Assembly (NCBI GenBank): GCA_910584205.1
Contig: CAJUAA010000004.1
Span: forward strand, 62,001-126,000
DNA length: 64,000 nucleotides
Direction: 5' to 3'
From: an uncultured Lachnospiraceae bacterium
GTDB taxonomy: Bacteria; Bacillota; Clostridia; Lachnospirales; Lachnospiraceae
Part shown: positions 1-7,669 of the stretch, piece by piece
Layout: the number at the start of each line of letters is the position of its first letter
Position numbering within the stretch: position 1 is the stretch's first letter
The notes under the pieces: generated by a model
What the model was told of the DNA's origin: nothing
Database searches by the model: none
The model's input: the letters and a program-made list of their open reading frames with translations, nothing else
Program-made: the position numbers and the translations under genes

Positions 1-650
1 CGTGCTCCGGGGGGCTCATTCATCTGGCCGAACACCAGTGCGGTCTTCTCCAGAACGCCGGACTCCTTCATCTCGCTCCACAGGTCATTGCCCTCCCGGG
101 AACGCTCTCCCACGCCGGTGAAGATGGAATATCCGCCGTGCTCCGTGGCGATATTGCGGATCAGCTCCTGGATCAGCACCGTCTTTCCCACGCCTGCACC
201 GCCGAACAAACCGATCTTTCCGCCCTTGGCATAAGGCGCCAGAAGATCGATGACCTTGATCCCTGTCTCCAGAATCTCCACCACCGGATTCTGCGCTTCA
301 AAAGAAGGCGGCTCCCGGTGAATGCACCATTTCTCTGTATCTTCCACCAGGCTGCCGCCGTCCACGGGCTGTCCCAGGACGTTGAACAGTCTTCCCAGCA
401 CCTTCTCTCCTACCGGTACGGAGATCCCCTCTCCTGTGGATGTCACTTCCATATCCCGGCAGAGTCCCTCGCTGGCCGACAGCATGATGCACCGCACCAC
501 GTTGTCTCCCAGATGCTTCGCAGCTTCCATCACGCAGACTTCCCCGTGATTGTCCACCATAAGCGCATCCTTGATATGGGGGAGACCGCCCTTTTCAAAC
601 CACACATCCACCACCGGGCCTGAAACCTGTATGATTTTTCCTTTTTCCAT
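1..650 (-). CDS. atpD: F1 ATP synthase beta subunit (N-terminal part, cut by window edge)
   Basis: Catalytic nucleotide-binding subunit of the F1 head. About 216 codons are present. The N-terminal barrel domain begins MEKGKIIQVSGPVVDV, the Walker A loop GGAGVGKT sits near residues 150-157 and the conserved GERSREGNDL segment near 181-190. Two ATGs occur in tandem (653 and 650); the Shine-Dalgarno AAGGAG at 662-657 is spaced better for 650. It is the last visible gene of the atp operon, 10 bases after atpG. The C-terminal part, and probably atpC, lie beyond the window. The family assignment is certain; only completeness is unknown. Confidence 0.98.
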   Translation of the reverse strand, partial: MEKGKIIQVSGPVVDVWFEKGGLPHIKDALMVDNHGEVCVMEAAKHLGDNVVRCIMLSASEGLCRDMEVTSTGEGISVPVGEKVLGRLFNVLGQPVDGGSLVEDTEKWCIHREPPSFEAQNPVVEILETGIKVIDLLAPYAKGGKIGLFGGAGVGKTVLIQELIRNIATEHGGYSIFTGVGERSREGNDLWSEMKESGVLEKTALVFGQMNEPPGA

Positions 651-660
651 CATACTCTCC

Positions 661-1569
661 TTATACTCTGTGTTCCGTATTGTTTTTTGCCTCACGCTTT
701 GCCCGCTGCGCCTTCGCACCGCTGCATACCTCCGTGATCTCCTGGGTGATGGCAGCCTGCCGCGCCCGGTTATACATGATCTTCAGATCCCGGAGCAGCT
801 CATCCGCATTGTTGGTCGCCGCTTCCATGGCCACCATCCTGGCGTTGTGCACCGTATAGAACGCCTGCACCAGCGCACCGTAGATAAATCCCGTGATATA
901 ATTGGGAATGATCGTATCCACCGCCTCTTCCGGCGACGGAATCAGGAAAAATCCCTCCTGATGGACATCTGCCGGAATATGTGCCAGGGCAGGTCTTTCA
1001 ATGGGAAGCAGCATCTTATCCTCCGGTACGCTCTGCATGCTGTTCTCCATACGGGTATAGATCACATGGACCTCATCCAGTTCCCCGTCCCGGTACTGAT
1101 CCAGAATCTTCTCGCTGATCCACCGGGCCCGGTTGAAGTTGGGGCTCTGCACCGTGTAGCGGAAATTTTCTTCTATGGGTATATTTCTGGCGGTGAAATA
1201 CTGCCGTCCCAGCTCGCCCACCACGAAGAGCTTCACATGATTTTCCGCATTGTCCAGAAACTTCTGGGCAAGATTCAGGATGTTGTGATTATAGGCACCT
1301 GCCAGTCCTTTGTCGCCGGTGATCACCAGAAGGCCGATCTTCGTGCGGTTTACCTCCGGTTTTTCAAAATACATATGTTCCATCTCCGGAAGATGCCTCA
1401 GGATCCGGGCGATGGTGGACTGAAGGGTATAGAAATACGGTTCCGTCGATTCCAGCGCCAGCTTCGCCTTCTTCATCTTGGTGGATGAGATCATGTACAT
1501 GGCATTGGTAATCTTCCTCGTATCCTGGATACTCTTGATCCGGCTCTGGATCTCTCGAAGTCCTGCCAT
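661..1569 (-). CDS. atpG: F1 ATP synthase gamma subunit
   Basis: Central rotor stalk of F1, 302 residues. The N-terminal helix MAGLREIQSRIKSIQDTRKI and the C-terminal helix (NNADELLRDLKIMYNRARQAAITQEI) are the two strands of the gamma coiled coil and are strongly conserved. The ATG at 1569 follows the stop of the upstream delta-alpha gene by one base, so translation is almost certainly coupled. The length is slightly above the usual 285-290. The order alpha, gamma, beta is the standard atp order. No odd features were seen. Confidence 0.98.
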   Translation of the reverse strand: MAGLREIQSRIKSIQDTRKITNAMYMISSTKMKKAKLALESTEPYFYTLQSTIARILRHLPEMEHMYFEKPEVNRTKIGLLVITGDKGLAGAYNHNILNLAQKFLDNAENHVKLFVVGELGRQYFTARNIPIEENFRYTVQSPNFNRARWISEKILDQYRDGELDEVHVIYTRMENSMQSVPEDKMLLPIERPALAHIPADVHQEGFFLIPSPEEAVDTIIPNYITGFIYGALVQAFYTVHNARMVAMEAATNNADELLRDLKIMYNRARQAAITQEITEVCSGAKAQRAKREAKNNTEHRV

Positions 1570-1570
1570 G

Positions 1571-3586
1571 TCAGCTCACCACCTGCTCTTTGTATTCCTT
1601 TACGGCCCTGACGATCTCCTCTGTCAGAGACTCATCCAGGACCTGCATCCGGTCGATGGTATCTCCGATCCGGGGATAGTGCTCATCGATCCAGCCAAGC
1701 ATGGATCTCTGGAACTTCTTCATCTCTTTCAGCGGCACATCCAGAAGCAGTCTCTGATTGGCCGCACAGAGCGTGATGACCTGCTCGTGCAGGGACATGG
1801 GCTCGCACAGGGGCTGCTTTAACAGCTCCATCAGTCCTTTGCCGTACTGCAGCTGCTCCTTGGTCACCGCGTCCAGATCGGAACTGAACTGGGTAAATAC
1901 CTCCATCTCCCGATACTGGGCCAGATCGATACGGATGCTTCCCGCCGCCTTTTTCATGGCTTTGGTCTGGGCCGCGCCGCCCACACGGGATACGGAAAGC
2001 CCCACGTTGACCGCCGGACGCATACCCGCGAAAAACAAGTCGTTTTCCAGGAAGATCTGGCCGTCCGTGATGGAGATCACGTTGGTGGGAATGTAGGCGG
2101 ACACGTCTCCCGCCTGTGTCTCGATGATGGGAAGCGCCGTGATGGATCCGCCGCCCAGTTCATCCTTCAGACGGCTGGAACGCTCCAGCAGCCTGGAATG
2201 CAGATAGAATACGTCTCCCGGGTATGCCTCACGTCCCGGAGAGCGCTCCAGCAGCAGGGACAGGGAGCGGTATGCCACCGCATGCTTGGACAGGTCGTCA
2301 TAGACGATCAGCACATCCTGCCCTCTGTGCATGAAATATTCTGCCAGAGCCGTGCCGGAATAGGGCGCGATATACTGCAGCGGCGCCGGATCGCTGGCGG
2401 AGGCGGACAGGACGATGGTATAGTCCATGGCGCCGTATTTTTCAAACGTATGAACCATCTTGGCCACCGTAGAATTTTTCTGGCCGATGGCCACATAGAT
2501 ACAGACGACGTTCTTGCCCTTCTGGTTCAGGATCGTATCCGTGGCGATGCTGGTCTTGCCGGTCTGCCGGTCTCCGATGATCAGCTCTCTCTGTCCCCGC
2601 CCGATGGGGAACATGGAATCGATGGCAAGGATACCGGTCTCCAGAGGCGTATCCACAGGGCTTCGGTCCGTGATGCCCGGCGCCGGTTCTTCCACCGGAC
2701 GGTAATCGGACGCTTCCACAGGCCCCTTTCCGTCCAGAGGCGCTCCCAACGCATCCACGACTCTTCCGATGAAGCCGTCTCCCACGGGAATTCCCGCCAT
2801 CCGCCCGGTACGGACTGCCTTTGTGCCCTCGCGGATCTCTGTTTCTTTTCCAAAGAGAATGCAGCCGATCTCATCCTTTCGGATATCCTGCACCATCCCC
2901 TTCAGGCCGTTTTCAAATACCAGGATCTCACCGTACATGGCGTGGTCCACGCCGTCGATATAGGCGATGCCGTCGCCAACCCGTCTCACCACGCCGATCT
3001 CCTGGCTCTTAAGATCCGCGTCTTCCAGACTGCCCTTCAGGATGCTGATGATGCCCTTTTCTGCCAGCAGAGACTCTGCCCCGGCGATATCCACGGCATT
3101 TAACCGCTCTTCCAGGAGGCGTCTGCGCCCTTCCTGGCTCCAGTCATATTCCTGCGTGCCTGCCCGGAGGACAAAACCGCTTCCAAGAGACGGATTTTTC
3201 TTCTTCTGAATGGAAAGAACCCGTCCCGGATATTTCTGCTCCAGGAATCTCCGGATGCCGGCGAACTGACGTTCGTCCGGAGCAGTCACATATTCCAGCA
3301 CACATTCCAGCGGCCCCCGCTCTGCTTCCGGTTTTGCCGTATATTCCCTGATGATCTCATCCAGTCCGTCCAGCGCGCCGTCCTCTGCCAGAGACAGCAG
3401 AAAAGCCCGGGATTCCCGGGGGAAGATCTTCTGGATGATGGTCTCCTTCTTTTCTCTGGAGACAGAAGGATTCTCCAGCTCCGTCTGGATCTGGGGAACC
3501 GCCTTGAGGATGTCCAGAGCTGTCCGGAGCGCCTCCGGCTTCACCTCCATACGGGCAAGCTGTTCCATATATCTGTCATTCTGCAT
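1571..3586 (-). CDS. atpA: Fused F1 ATP synthase delta-alpha subunit
   Basis: One 671-residue reading frame joins two proteins that are normally separate. Residues 1 to about 162 resemble delta (OSCP): LENPSVSREKK near 37-47 and a C-terminal FVLRAGTQEYDWS segment near 138-150. Residues about 175-671 are a complete alpha subunit: VGDGIAYIDG near 204, Walker A GDRQTGKT at 338-345, and a conserved C-terminal domain. The delta part seems to lack about 20 residues of the usual N-terminal helix. A GTG at 3593-3595 precedes the ATG at 3586; the SD GCAGG at 3599-3595 is 8 bases from the ATG, so I chose 3586. The gene overlaps atpF by 11 bases. The only candidate internal alpha start is a GTG at 3094 (residue 165), which has no well-spaced SD. 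Delta is normally one copy and alpha three per complex, so the fusion poses an assembly problem. Confidence 0.9.
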   Translation of the reverse strand: MQNDRYMEQLARMEVKPEALRTALDILKAVPQIQTELENPSVSREKKETIIQKIFPRESRAFLLSLAEDGALDGLDEIIREYTAKPEAERGPLECVLEYVTAPDERQFAGIRRFLEQKYPGRVLSIQKKKNPSLGSGFVLRAGTQEYDWSQEGRRRLLEERLNAVDIAGAESLLAEKGIISILKGSLEDADLKSQEIGVVRRVGDGIAYIDGVDHAMYGEILVFENGLKGMVQDIRKDEIGCILFGKETEIREGTKAVRTGRMAGIPVGDGFIGRVVDALGAPLDGKGPVEASDYRPVEEPAPGITDRSPVDTPLETGILAIDSMFPIGRGQRELIIGDRQTGKTSIATDTILNQKGKNVVCIYVAIGQKNSTVAKMVHTFEKYGAMDYTIVLSASASDPAPLQYIAPYSGTALAEYFMHRGQDVLIVYDDLSKHAVAYRSLSLLLERSPGREAYPGDVFYLHSRLLERSSRLKDELGGGSITALPIIETQAGDVSAYIPTNVISITDGQIFLENDLFFAGMRPAVNVGLSVSRVGGAAQTKAMKKAAGSIRIDLAQYREMEVFTQFSSDLDAVTKEQLQYGKGLMELLKQPLCEPMSLHEQVITLCAANQRLLLDVPLKEMKKFQRSMLGWIDEHYPRIGDTIDRMQVLDESLTEEIVRAVKEYKEQVVS

Positions 3587-4058
3587 GCGATTCACCTGCT
3601 TTTGTCAAAAATTGATCATAAAGTGCATGATCCCCTTCGGAAGACTGCATGGACTTTACCGCCGCGTCCATGATCACAGAGCGGATCTCCTGCTCCGCTT
3701 TCCCCACGATCCGTGCTTTTTCAAGCTCCGCCTCTTTTCTGGAGGCTTCCACAATCTGCTCTGCCCTGTCCCTGGCTTCCGCCACGATCCGGTCATACTC
3801 CGTCCGGGCCTTTTCCTGCGCCTCCGCGACGGCTGCAGCCTTCTCCTGCTCGATCTGTGCCTGGAACCCGGTACATTTGTCCTTCTCCGCTTTTGCCTCT
3901 TCCTGAAGCTTCTGCGCCTTCTCATACTGAGAAGCAATCGCCTCTTCCCTCCTGCGGATCACCTCGTTGACCGGCCGAAAGAGAAATTTCCAGATCAGAA
4001 GAAACCAGATCCCGATGTTTGCTGCCGTCCACAGCAGATTCATATCCAGTCTTAACAT
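3576..4058 (-). CDS. atpF: F0 ATP synthase subunit b
   Basis: Peripheral stalk subunit, 160 residues. One N-terminal membrane helix (about residues 8-27, IGIWFLLIWKFLFRPV) is followed by a long charged Ala/Glu/Lys-rich helix (residues 35-150) typical of the b dimer. The protein lies between subunit c and the delta-alpha fusion, as expected for b. Its 3' end overlaps the start of the fusion by 11 bases, consistent with coupled translation. Length and hydropathy match ordinary bacterial b. In a normal complex its C terminus contacts delta, which here is attached to alpha. Confidence 0.96.
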   Translation of the reverse strand: MLRLDMNLLWTAANIGIWFLLIWKFLFRPVNEVIRRREEAIASQYEKAQKLQEEAKAEKDKCTGFQAQIEQEKAAAVAEAQEKARTEYDRIVAEARDRAEQIVEASRKEAELEKARIVGKAEQEIRSVIMDAAVKSMQSSEGDHALYDQFLTKAGESHAE

Positions 4059-4083
4059 ATCATTATCCGCCTTTCCCCGTCAC

Positions 4084-4308
4084 TCAGGCGAGAAGGATAA
4101 TGATCAGAAGCGCGATAACAAAACCATAGATGGCTGTCGCCTCTGCCAGCGCCGCACCGAACACCAGCATCTTCATGATCTTGCCTTCTGCCTCCGGCTG
4201 CCTTGCCACGGCCTCCGCCGCTTTGGAAGTGGCGATGCCAATGCCGATGCCTGCTCCGATACCTGTAAATACTGCAATACCTGCTCCAACCGCGATTAAT
4301 GTTGTCAT
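4084..4308 (-). CDS. atpE: F0 ATP synthase subunit c (proteolipid, proton-type ion site)
   Basis: Rotor-ring subunit of 74 residues with two membrane helices. Helix 1 carries the glycine repeat GIGAGIGIG, and the polar loop is the classic ARQPEA (35-40). The ion-binding carboxylate is Glu56 in ALAEATAIYG. Compared with the sodium-binding c of Ilyobacter, the Gln on helix 1 is Ile23 here and the Ser after the Glu is Ala57; only the following Thr58 is kept. That argues for proton rather than sodium coupling. The gene sits between atpB and atpF. Confidence 0.97.
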   Translation of the reverse strand: MTTLIAVGAGIAVFTGIGAGIGIGIATSKAAEAVARQPEAEGKIMKMLVFGAALAEATAIYGFVIALLIIILLA

Positions 4309-4365
4309 ATTTTCTCTCCTTATCTATTGTTGATGATATGATCGATTTCCCTGATCGACCATATC

Positions 4366-5043
4366 CTACTCCACTGCTTCCTTGATAAACAATCCTGTCA
4401 GGAATACAAATACATAAGCCTGGATCAGTCCGTCGAACAGATCAAAATACATGCTGAACAGCACCGGCAGTCCCACCGGGAGGATACTTTCGATCAGTTT
4501 CATAATGACGAATGCCCCAAGCACATTTCCAAACAGCCGCATACACAGCGACAGCGGCTTGATGAAAATCTCCAGTACATTGATGGGCGTTACCAGCGCT
4601 ACCGGCTCCGTAAAGCCCTTCAGCCAGCGCTTCACGCCCTTTTTGCGGATTCCTGCCGCTTCGATGAGAATAATGCTCATGATCGCCAGTGCCGCCGTCA
4701 CGTTCAGATCCTTGGTAGGTGGTTTAAATCCAAGGATACCGATCAGATTGGCTATGCCCAGATAGATCAGGACCGAAGTCAGATAGGGCGCATATTCGGC
4801 GGCTTCTTCCCCGACGATGCCCTTTCCGATGTTCTGCAGCCATGTGACCGCGTATTCCAGCATGATCTGGCCGCGCCCCGGATGCTCGACCTTCAGATTC
4901 CTGGTCAGCAGTATGGACGCCAGCGTGACCGCCGCCATGATAATCCACGTGACCACCACAGATTCCGAGATTCCGATACCGCCTATGGAAAATACTGTTT
5001 CACAGTTCAGCTCTTCCATCAGAGTCTCGCCCAGATTCCCCAT
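4366..5043 (-). CDS. atpB: F0 ATP synthase subunit a
   Basis: Stator channel subunit of 225 residues with about five membrane helices. The essential arginine lies in SLCMRLFGNVLGAFV, and the C-terminal QAYVFVFLTGLF segment is typical. The reading frame is open further upstream to 5124, but the ATG at 5043 (MGNLGETLMEE) has the SD GGAAG seven bases away, so I used it. This is the first gene of the operon; there is no atpI in the 260 bases before the divergent lexA gene. Confidence 0.96.
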   Translation of the reverse strand: MGNLGETLMEELNCETVFSIGGIGISESVVVTWIIMAAVTLASILLTRNLKVEHPGRGQIMLEYAVTWLQNIGKGIVGEEAAEYAPYLTSVLIYLGIANLIGILGFKPPTKDLNVTAALAIMSIILIEAAGIRKKGVKRWLKGFTEPVALVTPINVLEIFIKPLSLCMRLFGNVLGAFVIMKLIESILPVGLPVLFSMYFDLFDGLIQAYVFVFLTGLFIKEAVE

Positions 5044-5126
5044 AACCACACTTCCTTTCTTGTAAAATTTACCATATGTTTCAATCAGATCAGGCCCGAC
5101 ACAGACCCTGCTCCTTCCAAACACTT

Positions 5127-5154
5127 ATTATAAAACCTTTTCGTAAAAAATCAA
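5127..5154 (-). promoter_or_regulatory. Predicted sigma-A promoter of the atp operon
   Basis: On the minus strand TTGATT (5154-5149) and TATAAT (5132-5127) are separated by 16 bases. The site lies about 85 bases upstream of the atpB start and points into the operon. Confidence 0.6.
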
Positions 5155-5223
5155 GCTTGCTTTTCAAAATATTTGTTCAGATTCTGTTTGTTTTTTGTGA
5201 TTTATACAATCGCGCCGGATGTT

Positions 5224-5283
5224 CGAATATTTGTTTGCTTTTTCCCGCAGACCGTGCTATAATAAAATAAAAACGAATGTTCG
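5224..5283 (+). promoter_or_regulatory. Candidate LexA operator sites in front of lexA
   Basis: Two elements resemble the Firmicute SOS box (CGAAC-N4-GTTCG). CGAATATTTGTTTG at 5224-5237 overlaps the lexA -35 element. CGAATGTTCG at 5274-5283 carries CGAA and TTCG arms, with short spacing, just after the expected transcription start. Position rather than perfect match is the main support, and it suggests self-repression of lexA. Confidence 0.5.
5235..5263 (+). promoter_or_regulatory. Predicted lexA promoter
   Basis: TTGCTT (5235-5240) and TATAAT (5258-5263) with 17-base spacing, about 43 bases before the lexA ATG. The -35 element overlaps a LexA-box-like sequence. Confidence 0.65.
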
Positions 5284-5305
5284 ATCAGTTAAGGAGGTCA
5301 GCTAT

Positions 5306-5923
5306 ATGGCATACGGAAAGATCACTCATAAACAGCAGGAGATTCTCGATTTTATCAAGTCCGAGATCTTACATAAAGGTTATCCGCCTGCAGTGCGTGA
5401 TATCTGCGAAGCAGTTCATCTGAAGTCCACCTCTTCGGTTCATTCGCATCTGGAATCTCTGGAGCGGAACGGCTATATCCGCCGGGATCCCACCAAGCCC
5501 CGTGCCATCGAGATCATGGATGAGAATTTCTATATGCTCCGACATGAGGTGGTCAATGTACCGCTGGTGGGCACCGTTGCGGCCGGGCAGCCTGTCCTTG
5601 CCGCAGAGAATATTGAGTCTTATTTTCCGATTCCGGCGGAATATGTACCGAATACCGATACCTTCATGTTAAAGGTTAAGGGAGAAAGCATGGTGAATGC
5701 AGGGATTTATGACGGAGACCAGATTCTTGTGCAGCAGCAGAGTACCGCGAAAAACGGCGATATTGTGGTGGCGCTGGTAGAGGATTCCGCCACTGTAAAG
5801 ACATTTTATAAAGAAAACGGCCACTATCGCCTGCAACCGGAAAATGATTCCATGAATCCGATCATCGTCGACGAAGTGACCATTCTTGGGAAGGTGTTCG
5901 GCGTCTTCCGTTTATTCCTCTGA
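5306..5923 (+). CDS. lexA: SOS repressor LexA
   Basis: Autocleaving repressor of the SOS regulon, 205 residues. The N-terminal winged helix (MAYGKITHKQQEILDFIKSE) is followed by the Ala-Gly cleavage site in GTVAAGQP. The catalytic serine is in KGESMVNAGIYDGD and the lysine in SATVKTF. The frame opens earlier at 5219, but AAGGAGG at 5291-5297 supports the ATG at 5306. It is divergent from atpB, and its 3' end overlaps the convergent carboxypeptidase gene by 12 bases. Confidence 0.97.
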   Translation: MAYGKITHKQQEILDFIKSEILHKGYPPAVRDICEAVHLKSTSSVHSHLESLERNGYIRRDPTKPRAIEIMDENFYMLRHEVVNVPLVGTVAAGQPVLAAENIESYFPIPAEYVPNTDTFMLKVKGESMVNAGIYDGDQILVQQQSTAKNGDIVVALVEDSATVKTFYKENGHYRLQPENDSMNPIIVDEVTILGKVFGVFRLFL

Positions 5924-6712
5924 ATCCAGATATTCTTCCAGCGTGATGCCGCGGCCCATGATTTCTTCGGCCGCCTCCACGCCCACATAGCGGAAGTGCC
6001 AGGATTCGTAGGATACCTTTGTGATATCCTCTTTATCTTTTGGATAGCGCAGGATGAATCCATACTGGCTGCAGTGATTCTGGAGCCAGATGATCTCATC
6101 GGTCCTGCCCTGTTTTTCGTCCAGAATCTGATAATTCTTTGATACGATATCCACTGCCAGCCCGGTAGCGTGCTCGCTGCATCCTACCGGCATGGTTTCT
6201 TTTACAACCTCTTCATACGCTTCCGAGTAGGAATATCCCTGACGCACCAGTGTTTCAATATCCTCATCCAGCAGTTCTCTCTGCCGTTCTGTACTTCGGT
6301 AGGCGGAAGCGATCCAGAAGGAAAGCCCTTCCTTCTCTCCGGCCGCCAACATCTCCCGCAGATGGTCTGCGATGGAACTGTCCACGTCCACACCGTATTC
6401 CCGGATCCGGGTCAGGTTCGGCTTCCACGAGCTGTCCAGCGGATGGGTTTTGTTAACCAGCAGAAGGTCCTTTGTACCGGCCGCTGTCTTTACCGCATCT
6501 GCTCCAAAATCTTCTTCCCGGTTTTCCTTTTCGTCTGCGGTGTCCTCCTGCCGGCGGCCGTCATGGGGTGACAGATAACGGAGGGCACAGGAAGTAAGAT
6601 TCCATGTAAGCAGCAGGATCAGTATCCCAAACAGGGAGATTGTGCTCCGCCAGAACATCCTGCGCATGGCCCTTTTCCTCATACGTCGCCGTTTTTCTTT
6701 TGTATACCTCAT
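5912..6712 (-). CDS. VanY-family D-alanyl-D-alanine carboxypeptidase, membrane-anchored
   Basis: Zinc peptidase of the M15B/VanY family, 266 residues, predicted to trim the terminal D-Ala of peptidoglycan stem peptides outside the membrane. A basic N terminus and one membrane helix (about 25-42) are followed by an acidic linker and the catalytic domain. Zinc ligands are in SEHATGLAVD (His181, Asp188) and ESWHF (His239, with Glu236 as base). A GTG at 6721 is possible, but the ATG at 6712 has GGAG eight bases away. It is the last gene of an operon with a two-component system. The vanG and vanB clusters carry a VanY too, but this gene is far from the ligase here, so a role in general wall turnover is equally possible. 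Confidence 0.88.
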   Translation of the reverse strand: MRYTKEKRRRMRKRAMRRMFWRSTISLFGILILLLTWNLTSCALRYLSPHDGRRQEDTADEKENREEDFGADAVKTAAGTKDLLLVNKTHPLDSSWKPNLTRIREYGVDVDSSIADHLREMLAAGEKEGLSFWIASAYRSTERQRELLDEDIETLVRQGYSYSEAYEEVVKETMPVGCSEHATGLAVDIVSKNYQILDEKQGRTDEIIWLQNHCSQYGFILRYPKDKEDITKVSYESWHFRYVGVEAAEEIMGRGITLEEYLDSEE

Positions 6713-6733
6713 ATCCGTCACTCCTTTTCTTTT

Positions 6734-7669
6734 TCAAAATTGTTCCTGAAGAGACCGTACCCATCCGGCAAGATCCTGAAATCCAATACTGAATCCCCGG
6801 TATGCTCCAAGATGCGGCTCTTCATTTACTTTAATTTCTATATACACATGCTGGTTTGTATCCGGTTCCTCCGCTCCTGGAAAATAGAGGATCACGATCC
6901 CCATCTTCTTGTTCAGGGTACTCAGACCGGCCTGGCTGATATATTCAGAGCCATAGGCTTCATAATAATTCACGCAGGCATCCATAAACATATATCCAAG
7001 CTCGGTTTCCCGGGTGTGCAGTTCCGTGACATATTTTGTTCTGTCCGTGTATGCGTTTTCCGCATAGATGCTCCGTATCATGTCTTCCGAGTATAAATTG
7101 TAAATCTCGGCATAATAGATCTGGCAGGTGATTGCGTTGACGATAAAATAATAGTCAAAATTTTCGTTGTCGGAAAACCGGAGATACCACAGGTTCATCA
7201 TCTCTTTTTTATTGGGATTTTCCGGCGATTCATAAGTCAGGCTGTAATAACGGGCAAATTTCACATGCTCGGACCAGTCCATGTACAGAGGTATTTTTCC
7301 GTCGTATACTTCCTGATATCCCTGTTCGATCTGAAGCCAGGGGACCATCCCCCAATCCGATATGACCGAAGCCTCGTAATACACCTTCTCCGCCAGCTCC
7401 CGGTCGATCTGGGAAGGCTCCTCCATGGACGTAATCAGCATGGGATTTTCCCCGCTTTTTTCCAGGTACTGGAATGCCCGCGCTGCGCCCGGGACATCGT
7501 TGGAGCCGGCTTCCAGAAACGAAAATCCGTCTCTTCCGGTCACCTCCACCTGCCCGATGGATCTCATGTCGAGGCTCCGGCTGAAGTATCGGGGCAGAAA
7601 GACCACGCCAATCGCCAGCAGAACCGTGCCTGCCAGGCAGACCCAGAAAAATCCGTTTTGTCTTTTCAT
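6734..7669 (-). CDS. Unrecognised membrane-anchored protein between histidine kinase and VanY-like gene
   Basis: 311 residues with one N-terminal membrane helix (about 7-25, FFWVCLAGTVLLAIGVVFL) and a large predicted extracytoplasmic domain rich in Tyr, Glu and Asn. I recognise no family. The ATG at 7669 overlaps the kinase stop codon in an ATGA, so it is translationally coupled to the kinase. An in-frame start further upstream lies inside the kinase gene and lacks support. Position in a sensor-kinase/carboxypeptidase operon suggests an accessory sensor or wall-associated protein, which is inference only. Confidence 0.7.
   Translation of the reverse strand: MKRQNGFFWVCLAGTVLLAIGVVFLPRYFSRSLDMRSIGQVEVTGRDGFSFLEAGSNDVPGAARAFQYLEKSGENPMLITSMEEPSQIDRELAEKVYYEASVISDWGMVPWLQIEQGYQEVYDGKIPLYMDWSEHVKFARYYSLTYESPENPNKKEMMNLWYLRFSDNENFDYYFIVNAITCQIYYAEIYNLYSEDMIRSIYAENAYTDRTKYVTELHTRETELGYMFMDACVNYYEAYGSEYISQAGLSTLNKKMGIVILYFPGAEEPDTNQHVYIEIKVNEEPHLGAYRGFSIGFQDLAGWVRSLQEQF

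Noticed and set aside
1571..3586. Dismissing the delta-alpha fusion as an artefact of calling a GTG start too early
   Set aside because: Choosing the later ATG at 3586 changes only three residues; the whole delta domain is still in frame with alpha.
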